Part shown: piece by piece, positions 12,197 to 24,130 of the stretch
How positions within the stretch are numbered: position 1 is the first letter of the stretch
Layout: each line of letters opens with the position of its first letter
Assembly: GCF_003614975.1 (NCBI RefSeq)
Contig: NZ_QZWI01000006.1
Coordinates: forward strand, 151,252 to 215,251
Reading direction: 5' to 3'
Source of the DNA: Rahnella bruchi
Lineage (GTDB): Bacteria; Pseudomonadota; Gammaproteobacteria; Enterobacterales; Enterobacteriaceae
Length of the DNA: 64,000 nt
Position numbers and translations under genes: made by a program
Notes under the pieces: generated by a model
What the model was told of the DNA's origin: nothing
Databases searched by the model: none
What the model saw: only the letters and a program-made list of their open reading frames with translations

Positions 12197-12617
12197 TTCC
12201 TTCCCGAACTGTTTTCCCGTTTTCCCCGCACAATCACCGGCGAACATATGTTTGCCGGTTCATCCTCATCTTTATGTCAGTCACGGACATAATTTAATAC
12301 TGTAATTTTTCGGGCCTTCCTGATATTTCTGACTGGTTGTTACGCTCAGGCAGTGTTTTGTGTCGGACAGAAGAATGAAGGCAGTGCGAGCCGATATAAC
12401 GACATTTCCTGACCCTTTTTGGCGTTTGCCTGACTCAGATTCTGACGCTAAGGTACTGAGTTAGATTCATGAACGCCAATAAGAACAGCAGGGTTTCTAA
12501 ATCCCGATAGAAAGTCCTAAAATTCAGCGATTTACCCGTAAGTCGTTGCCTGATAGAACAGCTAGCTGAAATAAAAAGTCATCCTATAGAAGAAGCAAAA
12601 AGCCTGGAGGCAAAACC
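12197..12617 (+). other. ilvIH control region and leader
   Basis: About 420 bases with no supported gene. A near-perfect inverted repeat at 12236-12259 (ACCGGC..GCCGGT arms) follows the acyl-CoA synthetase and may end its transcript. At 12421-12477 nested arms GGCGTT/AACGCC and ACTCAG/CTGAGT can form a hairpin upstream of ilvI. In E. coli this interval holds several Lrp sites that activate ilvIH; I could not point to individual Lrp sites with confidence. ilvI has a good Shine-Dalgarno (GGAGG near 12605). Confidence 0.5.
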
Positions 12618-14336
12618 ATGGAGATGTTGTCAGGAGCCGAGATGGTCGTCCGGTCGTTAATCGACCAGGGCGTTAAGCACGTATTCGGTTATCCCGGCGG
12701 AGCGGTGTTGGATATCTATGATGCCCTGCATACGGTCGGTGGGATAGATCATGTGCTGGTGAGACATGAACAGGGTGCTGTTCATATGGCTGACGGTTAT
12801 GCGCGCGCCACGGGTGACGTGGGCGTGGTGCTGGTGACTTCCGGTCCCGGCGCAACCAATGCTATCACCGGTATTGCCACGGCTTATATGGATTCCATTC
12901 CGCTGGTGGTGCTATCAGGCCAGGTTCACAGTTCACTCATTGGTTATGACGCGTTCCAGGAATGCGACATGGTGGGGATCTCCCGCCCGGTGGTGAAACA
13001 CAGTTTTCTGGTAAAACGCGCGGAAGATATTCCGACTGTACTGAAAAAAGCGTTTTATCTGGCGTCTACCGGCCGTCCTGGTCCGGTAGTGGTCGACTTG
13101 CCAAAAGACGTGGTAAATCCGCAGATCAAACTGCCTTACGCTTATCCTGAACAGGTTGCGATGCGCTCCTACAACCCGACGGTGCAAGGTCATCGCGGGC
13201 AAATGAAACGCGCCGTGCAAACCTTACTGGCGGCTAAAAAACCGGTGCTTTACGTCGGCGGTGGCGCGATTAATTCTGAGTGTGATGCTGAGTTGCTCCA
13301 GCTGGCAGAGAAACTGAACCTGCCGGTGACCAGTTCCCTGATGGGGCTTGGCGCTTTCCCTGGCACTCATCGTCAAAGTCTGGGTATGCTGGGTATGCAC
13401 GGCACTTATGAAGCCAATATGGCGATGCATAACGCGGATTTGATTTTCGGCGTGGGTGTCCGTTTCGACGACCGTACTACAAACAATCTGGCGAAATACT
13501 GCCCGAATGCGACGGTTATGCACATCGATATCGACCCGACGTCAATATCCAAAACCGTGAATGCGGATATCCCGATTGTCGGCGACGCGAAACAAACGTT
13601 GGTTCAGATGCTGGAACTGCTGGCGCAAAGCGATGAGAAGCAGGAATTCGATGCGCTGCGCGACTGGTGGCAAAATATTGAAAACTGGCGCGGGCGTGAA
13701 TGCCTGAGCTATGACAAAAATACCGGCACCATCAAGCCTCAGGCGGTTATCGAAACATTGCACCGTCTGACCAAAGGCGATGCCTATGTGACGTCCGACG
13801 TCGGCCAGCATCAGATGTTTGCTGCGCTGTATTACAAATTCGACAAACCGCGCCACTGGATCAACTCCGGCGGTCTGGGCACGATGGGCTTTGGCCTGCC
13901 TGCCGCGCTGGGTGTGAAACTCGGTCTGCCTGATGAAACGGTGATTTGCGTAACCGGTGACGGCAGTATTCAGATGAACATTCAGGAACTGTCGACTGCG
14001 CTGCAATACGATTTACCGGTGATCGTGGTGAACCTGAACAACGGTTACCTCGGCATGGTGAAGCAATGGCAGGATATGATTTACTCTGGCCGCCATTCCC
14101 AGTCCTATATGCAATCGCTGCCTGATTTTGTGAAACTGGCTGAAGCTTACGGCCACGTGGGTATTGCTATCCGCACGCCGGATGAGCTGGAAAGCAAACT
14201 GGCGCTGGCGCTGGAACAGAAAAATCGTCTGGTATTTGTGGATATCAGCATAGATGAAACAGAACACGTTTACCCGATGCACATCCGTGGCGGTGCGATG
14301 GACGAAATGTGGTTAAGCAAAACGGAGAGGACCTGA
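12618..14336 (+). CDS. ilvI: Acetolactate synthase III large subunit IlvI
   Basis: The 572-residue catalytic subunit matches E. coli IlvI (574 aa). The TPP-activating glutamate is E51 in [20 protein letters not shown]. The TPP/Mg motif [21 protein letters not shown] lies near residues 445-475, and [14 protein letters not shown] precedes it. The enzyme condenses two pyruvates to acetolactate, or pyruvate with 2-oxobutyrate, for valine, leucine and isoleucine synthesis. The next gene, ilvH, begins 2 bases after the stop codon, so the two are co-translated. Confidence 0.97.
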   Translation: MEMLSGAEMVVRSLIDQGVKHVFGYPGGAVLDIYDALHTVGGIDHVLVRHEQGAVHMADGYARATGDVGVVLVTSGPGATNAITGIATAYMDSIPLVVLSGQVHSSLIGYDAFQECDMVGISRPVVKHSFLVKRAEDIPTVLKKAFYLASTGRPGPVVVDLPKDVVNPQIKLPYAYPEQVAMRSYNPTVQGHRGQMKRAVQTLLAAKKPVLYVGGGAINSECDAELLQLAEKLNLPVTSSLMGLGAFPGTHRQSLGMLGMHGTYEANMAMHNADLIFGVGVRFDDRTTNNLAKYCPNATVMHIDIDPTSISKTVNADIPIVGDAKQTLVQMLELLAQSDEKQEFDALRDWWQNIENWRGRECLSYDKNTGTIKPQAVIETLHRLTKGDAYVTSDVGQHQMFAALYYKFDKPRHWINSGGLGTMGFGLPAALGVKLGLPDETVICVTGDGSIQMNIQELSTALQYDLPVIVVNLNNGYLGMVKQWQDMIYSGRHSQSYMQSLPDFVKLAEAYGHVGIAIRTPDELESKLALALEQKNRLVFVDISIDETEHVYPMHIRGGAMDEMWLSKTERT

Positions 14337-14338
14337 TC

Positions 14339-14830
14339 ATGCGCCGGATTTTATCAGTATTACTGGAAAACGAATCGGGCGCGTTGTCCCGCGTAGTCGG
14401 CCTTTTCTCTCAGCGTGGCTACAACATTGAGAGCCTGACCGTAGCACCGACGGACGATCCTACCCTGTCGCGCATGACCATTCAGACCGTCGGTGATGCC
14501 AAGGTGCTTGAGCAAATCGAAAAGCAGCTGCACAAGCTGGTCGACGTGCTGCGTGTGACTGAACTGGTGCAGGGCGCTCATGTTGAGCGTGAAATCATGC
14601 TGGTGAAGGTACAGGCATCCGGTTATGGCCGCGAAGAAGTGAAACGTTCCACCGAGATTTTCCGCGGGCAGATTGTGGATGTCACGGCAACGCTTTACAC
14701 CGTTCAGCTTGCAGGGACCAGTGACAAACTTGACGCCTTTTTAGCCAGCATTCGTGATGTGGCTGAAATTGTCGAAGTGGCACGCTCCGGCGTAGTCGGT
14801 GTTTCGCGTGGCGATAAAATCATGCGTTAA
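14339..14830 (+). CDS. ilvH: Acetolactate synthase III small (regulatory) subunit IlvH
   Basis: The 163-residue protein has an N-terminal ACT domain ([20 protein letters not shown], residues 1-75) that binds valine and confers feedback inhibition on IlvI, and a C-terminal ACT-like domain. Length and sequence equal E. coli IlvH. The start at 14339 follows GGAGAGGACC and the ilvI stop; an upstream in-frame codon at 14309 inside ilvI is not needed. Confidence 0.97.
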   Translation: MRRILSVLLENESGALSRVVGLFSQRGYNIESLTVAPTDDPTLSRMTIQTVGDAKVLEQIEKQLHKLVDVLRVTELVQGAHVEREIMLVKVQASGYGREEVKRSTEIFRGQIVDVTATLYTVQLAGTSDKLDAFLASIRDVAEIVEVARSGVVGVSRGDKIMR

Positions 14831-14871
14831 AGCGTAAATAATCAGCAAGATGTAACATTTGTCTGCTCACT

Positions 14872-14906
14872 GAAAGCCCGACGTTGACGTCGGGCTTTCT
14901 TTTTTG
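14872..14906 (+). terminator. ilvIH terminator
   Basis: GAAAGCCCGACG-TTGA-CGTCGGGCTTTC followed by TTTTTT just after ilvH; a classic rho-independent terminator. Confidence 0.93.
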
Positions 14907-14997
14907 CAGGTCAGGTGAAGCGATTCGGTAAAACACCTTGCCCGGCAGGGGCTTCTGCGGTTAGATAAAGCATTATCTTTATTAAGGGGTTTGCTCA

Positions 14998-16002
14998 GTG
15001 AAGCTGGATGAGATCGCGAGGTTAGCGGGCGTTTCGCGTACCACTGCCAGTTATGTGATTAATGGCAAGGCGAAACAGTATCGTGTCAGCGATAAGACAG
15101 TCGAGAAAGTCATGGCTGTCGTGAAGGAACATAACTATCACCCGAACGCGGTGGCAGCAGGTTTGCGCGCTGGACGTACCCGCTCTATTGGTCTGGTGAT
15201 CCCTGATCTGGAAAACACCAGCTATACTAAAATTGCCAATTTCCTTGAGCGTCAGGCCCGGCAGCGCGGTTATCAGCTGTTGATCGCTTGCTCTGAAGAT
15301 CAGCCTGATAATGAAATGCGCTGCATTGAACACCTTCTGCAACGTCAGGTTGATGCCATCATTATCTCCACGTCTTTGCCGCCGGAACACCCATTCTATC
15401 AGCGCTGGGCTAACGATGATTTTCCGATCATTGCGCTCGACCGCGCCCTTGATCCTGAGCATTTCATCAGCGTGGTCGGGGCCGATCAGGATGACGCACT
15501 GATGCTGGCGCAGGAGTTGCGGACTTTCCCGGCTGAATCGGTACTCTATCTTGGCGCACTGCCGGAGTTATCAGTGAGCTTCCTGCGCGAACAGGGATTC
15601 CGTCAGGCCTGGGCTGAAGATCCCCGTCAGCCAAAATATTTGTATGCGAATGCGTACGATCGCGAATCGGCCGCTGTCGTTTTTGCCGAATGGCTGAAAA
15701 CCAATCCGATGCCGCAGGCGTTATTTACGACCTCATTCCAACTCTTGCAGGGCGTGATGGACGTTACGTTGAAAACGGAAGGGCGTTTGCCGGTCGATCT
15801 GGTGATTGCCACATTTGGCGATAACGAGCTGCTCGATTTCCTCGAATGTCCGGTTCTGGCGGTGGCACAGCGTCACCGCGATGTGGCTGAACGCGTGCTG
15901 GAACTGGTACTGGCCTGTCTTGATGAGCCCAGGAAACCGAAAGCAGGGCTGACCCGTATCCGTCGTAACCTGTTCCGTCGTGGCCGTCTGAGCCGAAAAT
16001 AA
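14998..16002 (+). CDS. cra: Catabolite repressor/activator Cra (FruR)
   Basis: The 334-residue LacI-family regulator matches E. coli Cra (334 aa). The N-terminal HTH reads [20 protein letters not shown] with the hinge [16 protein letters not shown] near residues 48-62, followed by a periplasmic-binding-like effector domain that senses fructose 1-phosphate (and fructose 1,6-bisphosphate). Cra represses glycolytic and activates gluconeogenic genes. It starts at a GTG, as in E. coli, with AAGGGG 8 bases upstream. It is monocistronic here. Confidence 0.97.
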   Translation: MKLDEIARLAGVSRTTASYVINGKAKQYRVSDKTVEKVMAVVKEHNYHPNAVAAGLRAGRTRSIGLVIPDLENTSYTKIANFLERQARQRGYQLLIACSEDQPDNEMRCIEHLLQRQVDAIIISTSLPPEHPFYQRWANDDFPIIALDRALDPEHFISVVGADQDDALMLAQELRTFPAESVLYLGALPELSVSFLREQGFRQAWAEDPRQPKYLYANAYDRESAAVVFAEWLKTNPMPQALFTTSFQLLQGVMDVTLKTEGRLPVDLVIATFGDNELLDFLECPVLAVAQRHRDVAERVLELVLACLDEPRKPKAGLTRIRRNLFRRGRLSRK

Positions 16003-16618
16003 ATCCCTGACGGGTATTCATCCTGATTGCCCGTCGCTCCCCTTGGCAGCAGCGCGTTTAAAATGAACGAATAATGGGGCTTACCGGTTCTGATAATCGA
16101 ATGTGAAAATTCCCATATAAGTTCAGCGGGTAATTTAGGAGCATTCTCAGCCTGCTGAATTATTAACAAATATTTTCGCCTTTCTTTTGCTGATATAAAC
16201 CTGCCAATCAATTTCTAAAATACGTTAATGCTGCCTGCAAAAGTGCTGTAGAATTCCCCGCTTAATTTCCCAGAGTCAGTGTTTGCGTCTGTTAGGATGG
16301 TTTTTAACATTCCTTGAACGCATGTGTCATGCGGGTTGGCACTAAAAATGATGATGATTTAGCAGTGATAGCCTGAAAAAAAGTAAAATCGGTTTTTCTC
16401 ATGGCTAACAGGTTAAGAAATGAGAGTTAGTTAGCAGAAGAATATAAATAGTTAAATAATGTTCAGTTTGGCTTTTTTTTAAACGAAATTATTAACCCTC
16501 CGAAATTTCTTCAACTAATCATGACGTTATTTTCTATTCCACCTCTAAAACACCTCACAACATTGCGCTGCATTTTCGTGTGCCTGCGTAAATATTGCCA
16601 AACCGCCTCTGCTCTGGC
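16003..16618 (+). other. Long intergenic region upstream of the dcw promoter
   Basis: About 615 bases between cra and the mraZ promoter. I see no supported gene on either strand and no clear terminator for cra. The segment around 16370-16510 is A+T rich. Small palindromes occur (TCAGCCTGCTGA near 16147) but none is convincing as an operator. Confidence 0.5.
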
Positions 16619-16681
16619 TTGACAAGGTTTTAAAACCATCCGTAAACTCTTTTCTGTGGGAATTTGTGGGGGAAAGTGGTG
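16619..16681 (+). promoter_or_regulatory. dcw cluster promoter Pmra with three MraZ boxes
   Basis: TTGACA (16619-16624), an 18-base spacer and TAAACT (16643-16648) form a sigma-70 promoter. It is followed by TGGGA (16657), TGGGG (16667) and TGGTG (16677), direct repeats with exact 10-base period. These match the TGGGN repeats bound by MraZ in E. coli, so autoregulation of the cluster by its first product is likely. Confidence 0.9.
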
Positions 16682-16709
16682 AAAAGGGTCACAGAGGGGT
16701 AGATCGGTC

Positions 16710-17168
16710 ATGTTTCGTGGCGCGACGTTGGTTAACCTCGACAGCAAAGGGCGACTTGCCGTACCCACCCGTTATCGGGATTTGCTGAGCGAAGAATCGC
16801 AAGGTCAAATGGTTTGCACCATAGACCTCCATCACCCATGTCTCCTCCTTTACACCCTCCCTGAGTGGGAAGTTATCGAACAAAAATTGTCCCGTCTGTC
16901 GAGCATGAACCCCGTTGAGCGCCGTATTCAGCGCCTGTTACTCGGGCATGCCAGTGAATGTCAGATGGATAACGCCGGGCGCCTGCTGATTGCAACGACA
17001 TTGCGACAGCACGCCGGGCTCGCAAAAGAAGTGATGCTGGTTGGGCAGTTCAATAAGTTTGAGCTGTGGGATGAACAGACCTGGTATCAACAAGTTAAGG
17101 AAGACATCGACGCTGAACAATCGTCTCAGGAACCTCTTACTGACCGATTACAGGACTTGTCATTATAA
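16710..17168 (+). CDS. mraZ: Transcriptional regulator MraZ
   Basis: 152 residues, same length as E. coli MraZ. It contains two AbrB-like SpoVT domains, each with a D-x-x-G-R core: [15 protein letters not shown] (residues 9-23) and [13 protein letters not shown] (about residues 90-102). MraZ forms a ring-shaped oligomer that binds the TGGGN repeats just upstream and represses the dcw cluster. First gene of the cluster, 2 bases before rsmH. Confidence 0.97.
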   Translation: MFRGATLVNLDSKGRLAVPTRYRDLLSEESQGQMVCTIDLHHPCLLLYTLPEWEVIEQKLSRLSSMNPVERRIQRLLLGHASECQMDNAGRLLIATTLRQHAGLAKEVMLVGQFNKFELWDEQTWYQQVKEDIDAEQSSQEPLTDRLQDLSL

Positions 17169-17170
17169 GC

Positions 17171-18112
17171 ATGGTTGAAAACTACAAACACACTTCCGTT
17201 TTGCTGGATGAAGCCGTTAATGGCCTCAACATTCGTCAGGACGGCATTTACATAGACGGAACTTTTGGCCGCGGTGGCCACTCACGTCTGATTCTGTCCC
17301 AGCTTGGGCCGGACGGACGCTTGCTGGCAATTGACCGTGATCCACAAGCGATCAAAGCCGCAGAATCCATTGATGATCCTCGTTTTTCGATTGTTCACGG
17401 ACCTTTTTCCGATCTCGCCGATTATGTGCGTGAACGTGGTCTGGAAGGCAAGATCGACGGCGTTTTACTGGACTTGGGCGTTTCCTCTCCGCAGCTCGAC
17501 GATCCTGAGCGTGGATTCTCATTTATGCGCGACGGGCCTCTGGATATGCGTATGGATCCTACCCGTGGTTATTCAGCAGCTGAATGGTTGATGAAAGCGG
17601 AAGCCGAAGACATTGCCTGGGTGCTGAAAACGTTTGGTGAAGAACGTTTCGCCAAACGCATTGCGCGCGCGATCGTCGAACGCAACCGTGAGTTGCCGAT
17701 GACACGGACCAAAGAGCTGGCTGATCTGATCGCCAATGCCTCGCCGTTTCGTGAAAAGCATAAGCATCCGGCCACGCGCAGCTTCCAGGCTATTCGTATT
17801 TACATCAACAGTGAGCTGGAAGAAATCGAACGCGCGCTGGATGGCGCACTGGAAATTCTGGCACCTGAAGGTCGTTTATCGGTCATCAGTTTCCACTCGC
17901 TGGAAGACCGCATTGTGAAGCGTTTTATTCGCCAGCACAGTCGTGGCGCGCAAGTGCCAGCGGGTATCCCGATGACGGAAGCGCAGATCGCTGAGCTCGG
18001 TGGTCGTTCACTGAAATCCGTCGGCAAAATGATGCCTTCTGACGCGGAAGTCGCGGAAAACCCACGAGCACGCAGTTCCGTTCTGCGTTTTGCTGAGAGA
18101 ACGACAGCGTGA
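17171..18112 (+). CDS. rsmH: 16S rRNA (cytosine-1402 N4) methyltransferase RsmH
   Basis: A 313-residue SAM-dependent methyltransferase, E. coli length. The SAM motif GTFGRGGHS near residue 30, AIDRDPQAI and the catalytic-region [20 protein letters not shown] are all present. It methylates N4 of C1402 in the ribosomal P site. The stop codon overlaps the ftsL start (GTGA), typical of this cluster. Confidence 0.97.
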   Translation: MVENYKHTSVLLDEAVNGLNIRQDGIYIDGTFGRGGHSRLILSQLGPDGRLLAIDRDPQAIKAAESIDDPRFSIVHGPFSDLADYVRERGLEGKIDGVLLDLGVSSPQLDDPERGFSFMRDGPLDMRMDPTRGYSAAEWLMKAEAEDIAWVLKTFGEERFAKRIARAIVERNRELPMTRTKELADLIANASPFREKHKHPATRSFQAIRIYINSELEEIERALDGALEILAPEGRLSVISFHSLEDRIVKRFIRQHSRGAQVPAGIPMTEAQIAELGGRSLKSVGKMMPSDAEVAENPRARSSVLRFAERTTA

Positions 18113-18429
18113 TTGGCAACGAACGCCACGGATTAGTGGGAGTAATTGCCAGCGATATCCTTCGCAACGGTAAAATTCCAATGATTCTCCTGATCACCGT
18201 TTTGGTCAGTGCTGTTTTAGTCGTTACCACCTCTCACCGCACGCGTTTGCTGACGGCTCAGCGTGAACAATTAGTACTGGAAAGGGATGCGCTGGATATC
18301 GAATGGCGCAACCTGATCCTGGAAGAAAACGCCCTCGGCGACCACAGCCGGGTAGAACGCATCGCAACGGAGAAATTGCAGATGCAGCACGTTGATCCAT
18401 CTCAAGAAATTATTGTGGTTCAGCCTTAA
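18109..18429 (+). CDS. ftsL: Cell division protein FtsL
   Basis: A 106-residue bitopic membrane protein: short cytoplasmic N terminus, one membrane segment ([19 protein letters not shown], about residues 24-42) and a periplasmic leucine-zipper-like coiled coil ([20 protein letters not shown]). The periplasmic half is almost the same as in E. coli. GTG at 18109 is the only possible start, because an in-frame stop lies 15 bases upstream. The cytoplasmic tail is therefore about 15 residues shorter than in E. coli (121 aa). FtsL with FtsB and FtsQ controls FtsWI. Confidence 0.95.
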   Translation: MIGNERHGLVGVIASDILRNGKIPMILLITVLVSAVLVVTTSHRTRLLTAQREQLVLERDALDIEWRNLILEENALGDHSRVERIATEKLQMQHVDPSQEIIVVQP

Positions 18430-18456
18430 AATGCGCACGGAGAATACAGGCAGCTA

Positions 18457-20220
18457 ATGAAAGCAACACGCACCGCGAAGTTAAAGCGTCCAGAAGATCA
18501 AGCCAGCTTTATCAGCTGGCGTTTTGCGTTGTTGTGCGCCTGTATCCTGCTGGCATTGGTTGGCCTGATGTTGCGTGTGGCTTATCTGCAGGTAATTAAT
18601 CCGGACAAACTGGTGAGAGAAGGCGATCTGCGTTCCCTGCGCGTGCAAACCATTCCGACCTCACGTGGCATGATAACCGATCGTTCCGGCCGCCCTCTGG
18701 CGGTCAGCGTTCCGGTCAATGCTATCTGGGCAGACCCGAAAGAAATTAACGATCGCGGTGGTATCACCGTTGATACCAAATGGAAAGCGCTGGCTGATGC
18801 GCTGAACATGCCACTTCCCCAGCTTTCCGCCCGCATCAACGCCAATCCAAACGGACGCTTCGTTTATCTTGCACGTCAGGTTAACCCTGCCGTTGGCGAA
18901 TATGTCCATAAGCTCAAACTTCCTGGGATTTCCCTGCGTCAGGAATCACGCCGCTACTATCCGGCCGGACAGGTGACGTCACACGTTATCGGCGTGACCA
19001 ACATTGACGGTGAGGGCATTGAAGGCGTTGAGAAGAGTTTTGACCGCTGGCTGACCGGTAAACCGGGTGAGCGAACCATCCGTAAAGACCGTTTCGGTCG
19101 CGTTATCGAAGATATCTCTACCGTCGACAGTCAGGCTGCGCACAACCTCGCGCTGAGCATTGATGAGCGTTTACAGGCGCTGGTTTACCGCGAACTCAAT
19201 AACGCGGTGGCGTTTAACAAAGCTGAATCTGGTACAGCAGTGCTGGTGGATGTTCAGACCGGTGAAGTCCTGGCGATGGCCAACAGCCCGTCCTACAACC
19301 CAAACAACATGCCAGATACACCGAAAGATGTGATGCGTAACCGTGCGATCACTGACATTTTTGAGCCGGGTTCCACAGTGAAACCGATGGTGGTGATGAC
19401 GGCGCTGAAAAACGGCGTGGTGCGCGAAAACAGTGTGCTGAATACCCTGCCGTACCGGATCAATGGGCATGAGATTAAAGATGTTGCGCGTTATGCGGAG
19501 CTTTCCGTGACGGGCATCTTGCAGAAGTCGAGTAACGTCGGTGTTTCACGACTGGCGTTATCGATGCCATCCGCTGAGCTGGTAGATACTTACTCGCGAT
19601 TCGGATTGGGAAAACCGACCAATTTGGGGCTGGTTGGAGAAAGCAGTGGCATATACCCTAGAAAACAACGGTGGTCTGACATAGAGAGGGCCACCTTCTC
19701 TTTCGGCTACGGGCTAATGGTGACACCTCTCCAGCTAGCGCGAGTCTACGCAACGATCGGCAGCATGGGCGTTTATCGCCCATTGTCGATTACCAAAGTT
19801 GATCCGCCGGTCTCCGGTGAACGTATTTTCCCAGAGCCGCTGGTGCGTACCGTCGTACACATGATGGAAAGCGTGGCACTGCCTGGCGGCGGTGGCGTGA
19901 AAGCAGCCATCAAGGGTTACCGCATTGCGATTAAAACTGGTACCGCGAAGAAAGTCGGTCCGGACGGTAAATACGTTAACAAATACATTGCCTATACCGC
20001 AGGCGTTGCGCCAGCAAGCAATCCAAGATTTGCGCTTGTGGTGGTCATTAACGATCCACAAGCAGGGAAATATTACGGTGGGGCCGTTTCCGCACCGGTG
20101 TTTGGCGCCATCATGGGCGGCGTACTGCGCACCATGAACGTTGAACCGGATGCGCTGACTGCCGATGAAAACGCAGACATAGTGAATAATCAAAAAGAGG
20201 CTTCAGGTGGCAGATCGTAA
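18457..20220 (+). CDS. ftsI: Septal peptidoglycan transpeptidase FtsI (PBP3)
   Basis: A 587-residue class B penicillin-binding protein (E. coli 588). One membrane anchor ([21 protein letters not shown], residues 21-41), the pedestal domain, then the transpeptidase with active-site S306 in STVK, SSN at 358-360 and KTG at 493-495. It crosslinks septal peptidoglycan together with the polymerase FtsW. The gene overlaps murE by 14 bases. Target of aztreonam-type beta-lactams in the family. Confidence 0.98.
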   Translation: MKATRTAKLKRPEDQASFISWRFALLCACILLALVGLMLRVAYLQVINPDKLVREGDLRSLRVQTIPTSRGMITDRSGRPLAVSVPVNAIWADPKEINDRGGITVDTKWKALADALNMPLPQLSARINANPNGRFVYLARQVNPAVGEYVHKLKLPGISLRQESRRYYPAGQVTSHVIGVTNIDGEGIEGVEKSFDRWLTGKPGERTIRKDRFGRVIEDISTVDSQAAHNLALSIDERLQALVYRELNNAVAFNKAESGTAVLVDVQTGEVLAMANSPSYNPNNMPDTPKDVMRNRAITDIFEPGSTVKPMVVMTALKNGVVRENSVLNTLPYRINGHEIKDVARYAELSVTGILQKSSNVGVSRLALSMPSAELVDTYSRFGLGKPTNLGLVGESSGIYPRKQRWSDIERATFSFGYGLMVTPLQLARVYATIGSMGVYRPLSITKVDPPVSGERIFPEPLVRTVVHMMESVALPGGGGVKAAIKGYRIAIKTGTAKKVGPDGKYVNKYIAYTAGVAPASNPRFALVVVINDPQAGKYYGGAVSAPVFGAIMGGVLRTMNVEPDALTADENADIVNNQKEASGGRS

Positions 20221-21694
20221 TTTGCGCGACATCTTAGCGCCCTGGGTGAGTGATGCCCCGGCAGTAGCGCTAAAAGACATGATTCTGGACAGCCGCGTTG
20301 CGGCTGCTGGCGATCTGTTTGTCGCGATTTCAGGCCATACCAGTGACGGGCGTCGTTTTATTCCCCAGGCAATTGCCCAGGGCGTCGCTGCGGTAGTGGC
20401 CGAGGCAAAGGGTGAGCAAGAGCATGGTTCGGTCTGCCAGATGCATGGTGTACCGGTCATTTATCTCGAAGATCTCAACGTCCTGCTGTCAGAACTTGCG
20501 GGACGTTTTTACCAGCAACCGGGCAAAGCATTACGTCTGGTTGGCGTTACAGGCACCAATGGCAAGACCACTACCACGCAGCTGCTGGCGCAGTGGAGCC
20601 AGTTACTGGGCGAAACCAGCGCTGTGATGGGCACCGTGGGTAACGGTTTGCTGGATAACGTAGTTCCGGCGGAAAACACCACCGGTTCTGCCGTGCAGGT
20701 TCAGCACATTCTTGCCTCTCTGGTGAAACAGGGCGCAACTTTTGCCGCGATGGAAGTTTCTTCCCACGGGCTGGTGCAGCACCGTGTCGCCGCATTGCCG
20801 TTTGCCGCTGCCGCATTCACTAACCTGAGTCGTGATCATCTTGATTATCACGGTGATATGCAGAGTTACGAAGATGCCAAATGGCAGCTTTTCTCCTCGC
20901 ATCAGGTCGGCCAAAAAATTATCAATGCTGACGACGAAGTCGGGGCTCGCTGGTTAGCGAAAACTCCTGATGCTATCGCCGTCAGTATGGAAGACAAAAT
21001 TCCGGCAGGCTGGAAAGGCCGCTGGCTGGTCGCGCGCAGCGTGAATTATCACGATAACGGCGCCACCGTAAATATCGATTCAAGCTGGGGCGAAGGTAAG
21101 TTCGACAGTCGCCTGATGGGCGCGTTTAACGTCAGCAACCTGCTGGTTGCGCTGGCAACGCTGCTTTCTCTGGATTATCCGCTGGCGCAGCTACTGGCAA
21201 CGGCTTCTCAGCTGCAACCGGTTTGCGGTCGCATGGAAGTGTTCAACGCACCGGGTAAACCTACCGCTGTGGTTGATTATGCCCACACGCCTGACGCGCT
21301 GGAAAAAGCGCTGGCGGCTGCCCGTCTGCATTGCCGTGGGACGCTGTGGTGTGTGTTTGGTTGCGGCGGTGATCGCGATAAAGGCAAACGTCCGCTGATG
21401 GGCGGTATTGCTGAGCAATTTGCCGACCGCGTGATCGTCACCGATGACAATCCGCGCAGCGAAGAGCCTCGCGCTATCGTCGCAGATATTCTGGCAGGTC
21501 TGCTGGATGCCGGACGTGCACAGGAAATTCATGGTCGTGCAGAAGCTGTCACCAGCGCGATTATGCAGGCAAAAGAAGAAGACGTGGTGCTGATTGCCGG
21601 TAAAGGGCATGAAGATTATCAGCTGGTCGGTAATCAGCGTCTGGATTATTCCGACCGCGTCACGGTCGCCCGTTTGCTGGGGGTGATCGCATGA
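20207..21694 (+). CDS. murE: UDP-MurNAc-L-Ala-D-Glu:meso-DAP ligase MurE
   Basis: A 495-residue Mur ligase. The ATP loop TGTNGKTTT is at residues 115-123, and the meso-diaminopimelate-specific DNPR motif is near residue 414 ([13 protein letters not shown]). It adds meso-DAP to the peptidoglycan stem peptide. GTG start at 20207 inside the end of ftsI, as in E. coli. Confidence 0.97.
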   Translation: MADRNLRDILAPWVSDAPAVALKDMILDSRVAAAGDLFVAISGHTSDGRRFIPQAIAQGVAAVVAEAKGEQEHGSVCQMHGVPVIYLEDLNVLLSELAGRFYQQPGKALRLVGVTGTNGKTTTTQLLAQWSQLLGETSAVMGTVGNGLLDNVVPAENTTGSAVQVQHILASLVKQGATFAAMEVSSHGLVQHRVAALPFAAAAFTNLSRDHLDYHGDMQSYEDAKWQLFSSHQVGQKIINADDEVGARWLAKTPDAIAVSMEDKIPAGWKGRWLVARSVNYHDNGATVNIDSSWGEGKFDSRLMGAFNVSNLLVALATLLSLDYPLAQLLATASQLQPVCGRMEVFNAPGKPTAVVDYAHTPDALEKALAAARLHCRGTLWCVFGCGGDRDKGKRPLMGGIAEQFADRVIVTDDNPRSEEPRAIVADILAGLLDAGRAQEIHGRAEAVTSAIMQAKEEDVVLIAGKGHEDYQLVGNQRLDYSDRVTVARLLGVIA

Positions 21695-23052
21695 TCCGCG
21701 TTTCCCTGCAAACTCTGGCCGATGCGCTCAACGCTGAGCTCATCGGCACAGACACTCAAATCGACAGCGTGACGACGGATACCCGTCAGATCACCGAAGG
21801 CTGTTTGTTTATCGCGCTGAAAGGCGAAAAATTCGATGCCCACGACTTTGCTGCTGATGCCGTAAAAGCCGGCGCAGGGGCTTTACTGGTGAGTAAGCGC
21901 TTACCGGTGGATGCTCCTCAATTAGTGGTGGCTGATACCCGCATCGCTCTAGGGCAACTGGGAGGCTGGGTGCGCCAGCAGGTTCCTGCGCGCGTTGTGG
22001 GTCTGACCGGTTCTTCTGGCAAGACTTCTGTGAAAGAGATGACGGCGGCGATTTTGCGTGAGTGCGGCAACGTGCTTTATACCGCGGGCAACTTTAATAA
22101 CGACATCGGCGTTCCGCTCACCTTGCTGCGCCTGACCGCAGAACATGATTTTGCAGTTATCGAAATGGGTGCAAATCATTCTGGTGAAATCGCCTATACC
22201 ACTGCGCTGGCACAGCCTGAAACGGCACTGGTGAATAATCTGTCAGCCGCGCACCTGGAAGGTTTCGGTTCTCTTGCCGGAGTCGCCCGTGCCAAAGGTG
22301 AGATTTTCGACGGCCTGCCGGATAACGGTATTGCCGTGATTAACGCCGATAACAACGACTGGGCGAACTGGCAGCATAAGCTTAACGGTAAAACCGTCTG
22401 GCGTTTCTCCCCGACTTTCGGTCAAGACATCGATTTCAGTGCAACGGATGTCAAAATCAGTCCGCTGAATACCGCGTTCACCCTGCATTCTCCTCAGGGC
22501 AGCATTGACGTTTCGCTGCCGGTTCCGGGTCGTCACAACATCGCTAACGCTCTGGCTGCGGCTGCGTTGGCAATGTCTGTCGGTGCCTCAATGGACAACG
22601 TGCGTGCTGGTCTGGCGACTCTGCAATCCGTTAAGGGGCGTTTATTCCCGATAGCACTTTGCGAAGGTAAAACTCTGCTCGACGACAGCTACAACGCTAA
22701 CGTCGGTTCCATGACAGCCGCTGCACAGGTGCTGGCAGAAATGCCGGGCTACCGCGTAATGGCGGTGGGCGATATGGCAGAGCTCGGCGCAGAAAGTGAA
22801 AGCTGTCATCGTCAGGTTGGCGAAGCCATCCGCGACGCAGGTATCGACAAAGTATTCAGTATTGGCCATGACAGCCGCATCATCAGTGATGTCAGTGGAT
22901 GTGGTGAGCATTTAGAGGATAAGTCAGCCCTGACGGCCCGTTTAACAAGCTTACTGTCCGAACACGCGGTAATTACCGTTTTGATTAAAGGTTCACGTAG
23001 TGCCGCAATGGAGCAGGTAGTACGCGCGTTACAGGAGAATGCAACATGTTAG
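21691..23052 (+). CDS. murF: UDP-MurNAc-tripeptide:D-Ala-D-Ala ligase MurF
   Basis: A 453-residue Mur ligase that adds D-Ala-D-Ala to complete the UDP-MurNAc pentapeptide. The ATP loop [13 protein letters not shown] is near residue 107, with [10 protein letters not shown] and the C-terminal domain [13 protein letters not shown]. It overlaps murE by 4 bases (ATGA) and mraY by 7 bases, indicating coupled translation. Confidence 0.97.
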   Translation: MIRVSLQTLADALNAELIGTDTQIDSVTTDTRQITEGCLFIALKGEKFDAHDFAADAVKAGAGALLVSKRLPVDAPQLVVADTRIALGQLGGWVRQQVPARVVGLTGSSGKTSVKEMTAAILRECGNVLYTAGNFNNDIGVPLTLLRLTAEHDFAVIEMGANHSGEIAYTTALAQPETALVNNLSAAHLEGFGSLAGVARAKGEIFDGLPDNGIAVINADNNDWANWQHKLNGKTVWRFSPTFGQDIDFSATDVKISPLNTAFTLHSPQGSIDVSLPVPGRHNIANALAAAALAMSVGASMDNVRAGLATLQSVKGRLFPIALCEGKTLLDDSYNANVGSMTAAAQVLAEMPGYRVMAVGDMAELGAESESCHRQVGEAIRDAGIDKVFSIGHDSRIISDVSGCGEHLEDKSALTARLTSLLSEHAVITVLIKGSRSAAMEQVVRALQENATC

Positions 23053-24128
23053 TTTGGCTGGCCGAACACTTGGTCAAATATTATTCCGGCTTCAACGTCT
23101 TTTCCTATCTGACGTTTCGCGCCATTGTCAGCCTGCTGACCGCTTTATTCCTGTCGCTGTGGATCGGGCCCCGCATGATTGCCCGTCTGCAAAAAATGTC
23201 TTTCGGCCAGGTTGTCCGTAACGACGGCCCTGAATCGCATTTCAGTAAACGCGGTACGCCAACGATGGGCGGCCTGATGATTCTGGCATCCATTACCATT
23301 TCCGTACTGATGTGGGCGTATCCGTCCAACCCGTATGTGTGGTGCGTGCTGTTTGTTCTGATTGGCTACGGCATCGTGGGCTTTATCGATGACTACCGCA
23401 AAGTGGTCCGTAAAGATACCAAAGGCCTGATTGCCCGCTGGAAATACTTCTGGCAGTCGGTCATCGCGCTGGCCGCCGCTTTCACAATGTACGCGATTGG
23501 TAAAGACACGCCAGCGACCGAGCTGGTAGTACCGTTTTTTAAAGACATCATGCCGCAGCTGGGTCTGATGTACATCCTGCTGAGCTATTTCGTCATCGTG
23601 GGAACCAGTAATGCCGTCAATCTGACCGATGGTCTGGACGGTCTGGCGATCATGCCAACGGTCTTCGTGGCAGCGGGCTTTGCGCTGGTGGCGTGGGCGA
23701 CGGGTAACATGAATTTCGCCAGTTATCTGCACATCCCTTACCTGCGTCACGCAGGTGAACTGGTGATCGTGTGTACGGCGATTGTCGGTGCAGGGCTTGG
23801 GTTCCTGTGGTTTAACACTTATCCGGCACAAGTATTCATGGGCGACGTCGGTTCACTGGCTCTGGGCGGAGCGCTGGGTACCATAGCCGTGCTGCTGCGT
23901 CAGGAATTCTTACTGGTGATTATGGGCGGTGTGTTCGTGGTCGAAACACTGTCGGTCATTCTGCAGGTTGGGTCCTTTAAGTTACGTGGACAGCGCATTT
24001 TCCGTATGGCGCCTATTCATCATCACTACGAACTTAAAGGCTGGCCGGAACCGCGCGTCATCGTGCGATTCTGGATTATTTCGTTGATGCTGGTGCTGAT
24101 TGGCCTGGCGACTCTGAAGGTACGGTAA
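23046..24128 (+). CDS. mraY: Phospho-MurNAc-pentapeptide transferase MraY
   Basis: A 360-residue polytopic inner membrane enzyme (10 membrane segments), E. coli length. Signature segments are [17 protein letters not shown] with the catalytic Asp pair, [13 protein letters not shown], and the cytoplasmic HHH loop [12 protein letters not shown]. It transfers phospho-MurNAc-pentapeptide to undecaprenyl phosphate, giving lipid I. Confidence 0.98.
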   Translation: MLVWLAEHLVKYYSGFNVFSYLTFRAIVSLLTALFLSLWIGPRMIARLQKMSFGQVVRNDGPESHFSKRGTPTMGGLMILASITISVLMWAYPSNPYVWCVLFVLIGYGIVGFIDDYRKVVRKDTKGLIARWKYFWQSVIALAAAFTMYAIGKDTPATELVVPFFKDIMPQLGLMYILLSYFVIVGTSNAVNLTDGLDGLAIMPTVFVAAGFALVAWATGNMNFASYLHIPYLRHAGELVIVCTAIVGAGLGFLWFNTYPAQVFMGDVGSLALGGALGTIAVLLRQEFLLVIMGGVFVVETLSVILQVGSFKLRGQRIFRMAPIHHHYELKGWPEPRVIVRFWIISLMLVLIGLATLKVR

Positions 24129-24130
24129 TT

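Noticed and set aside
12468..12509. 13-codon frame MNANKNSRVSKSR before ilvI
   Set aside because: No Shine-Dalgarno and no branched-chain codon run, so it is not supported as an attenuation leader peptide.
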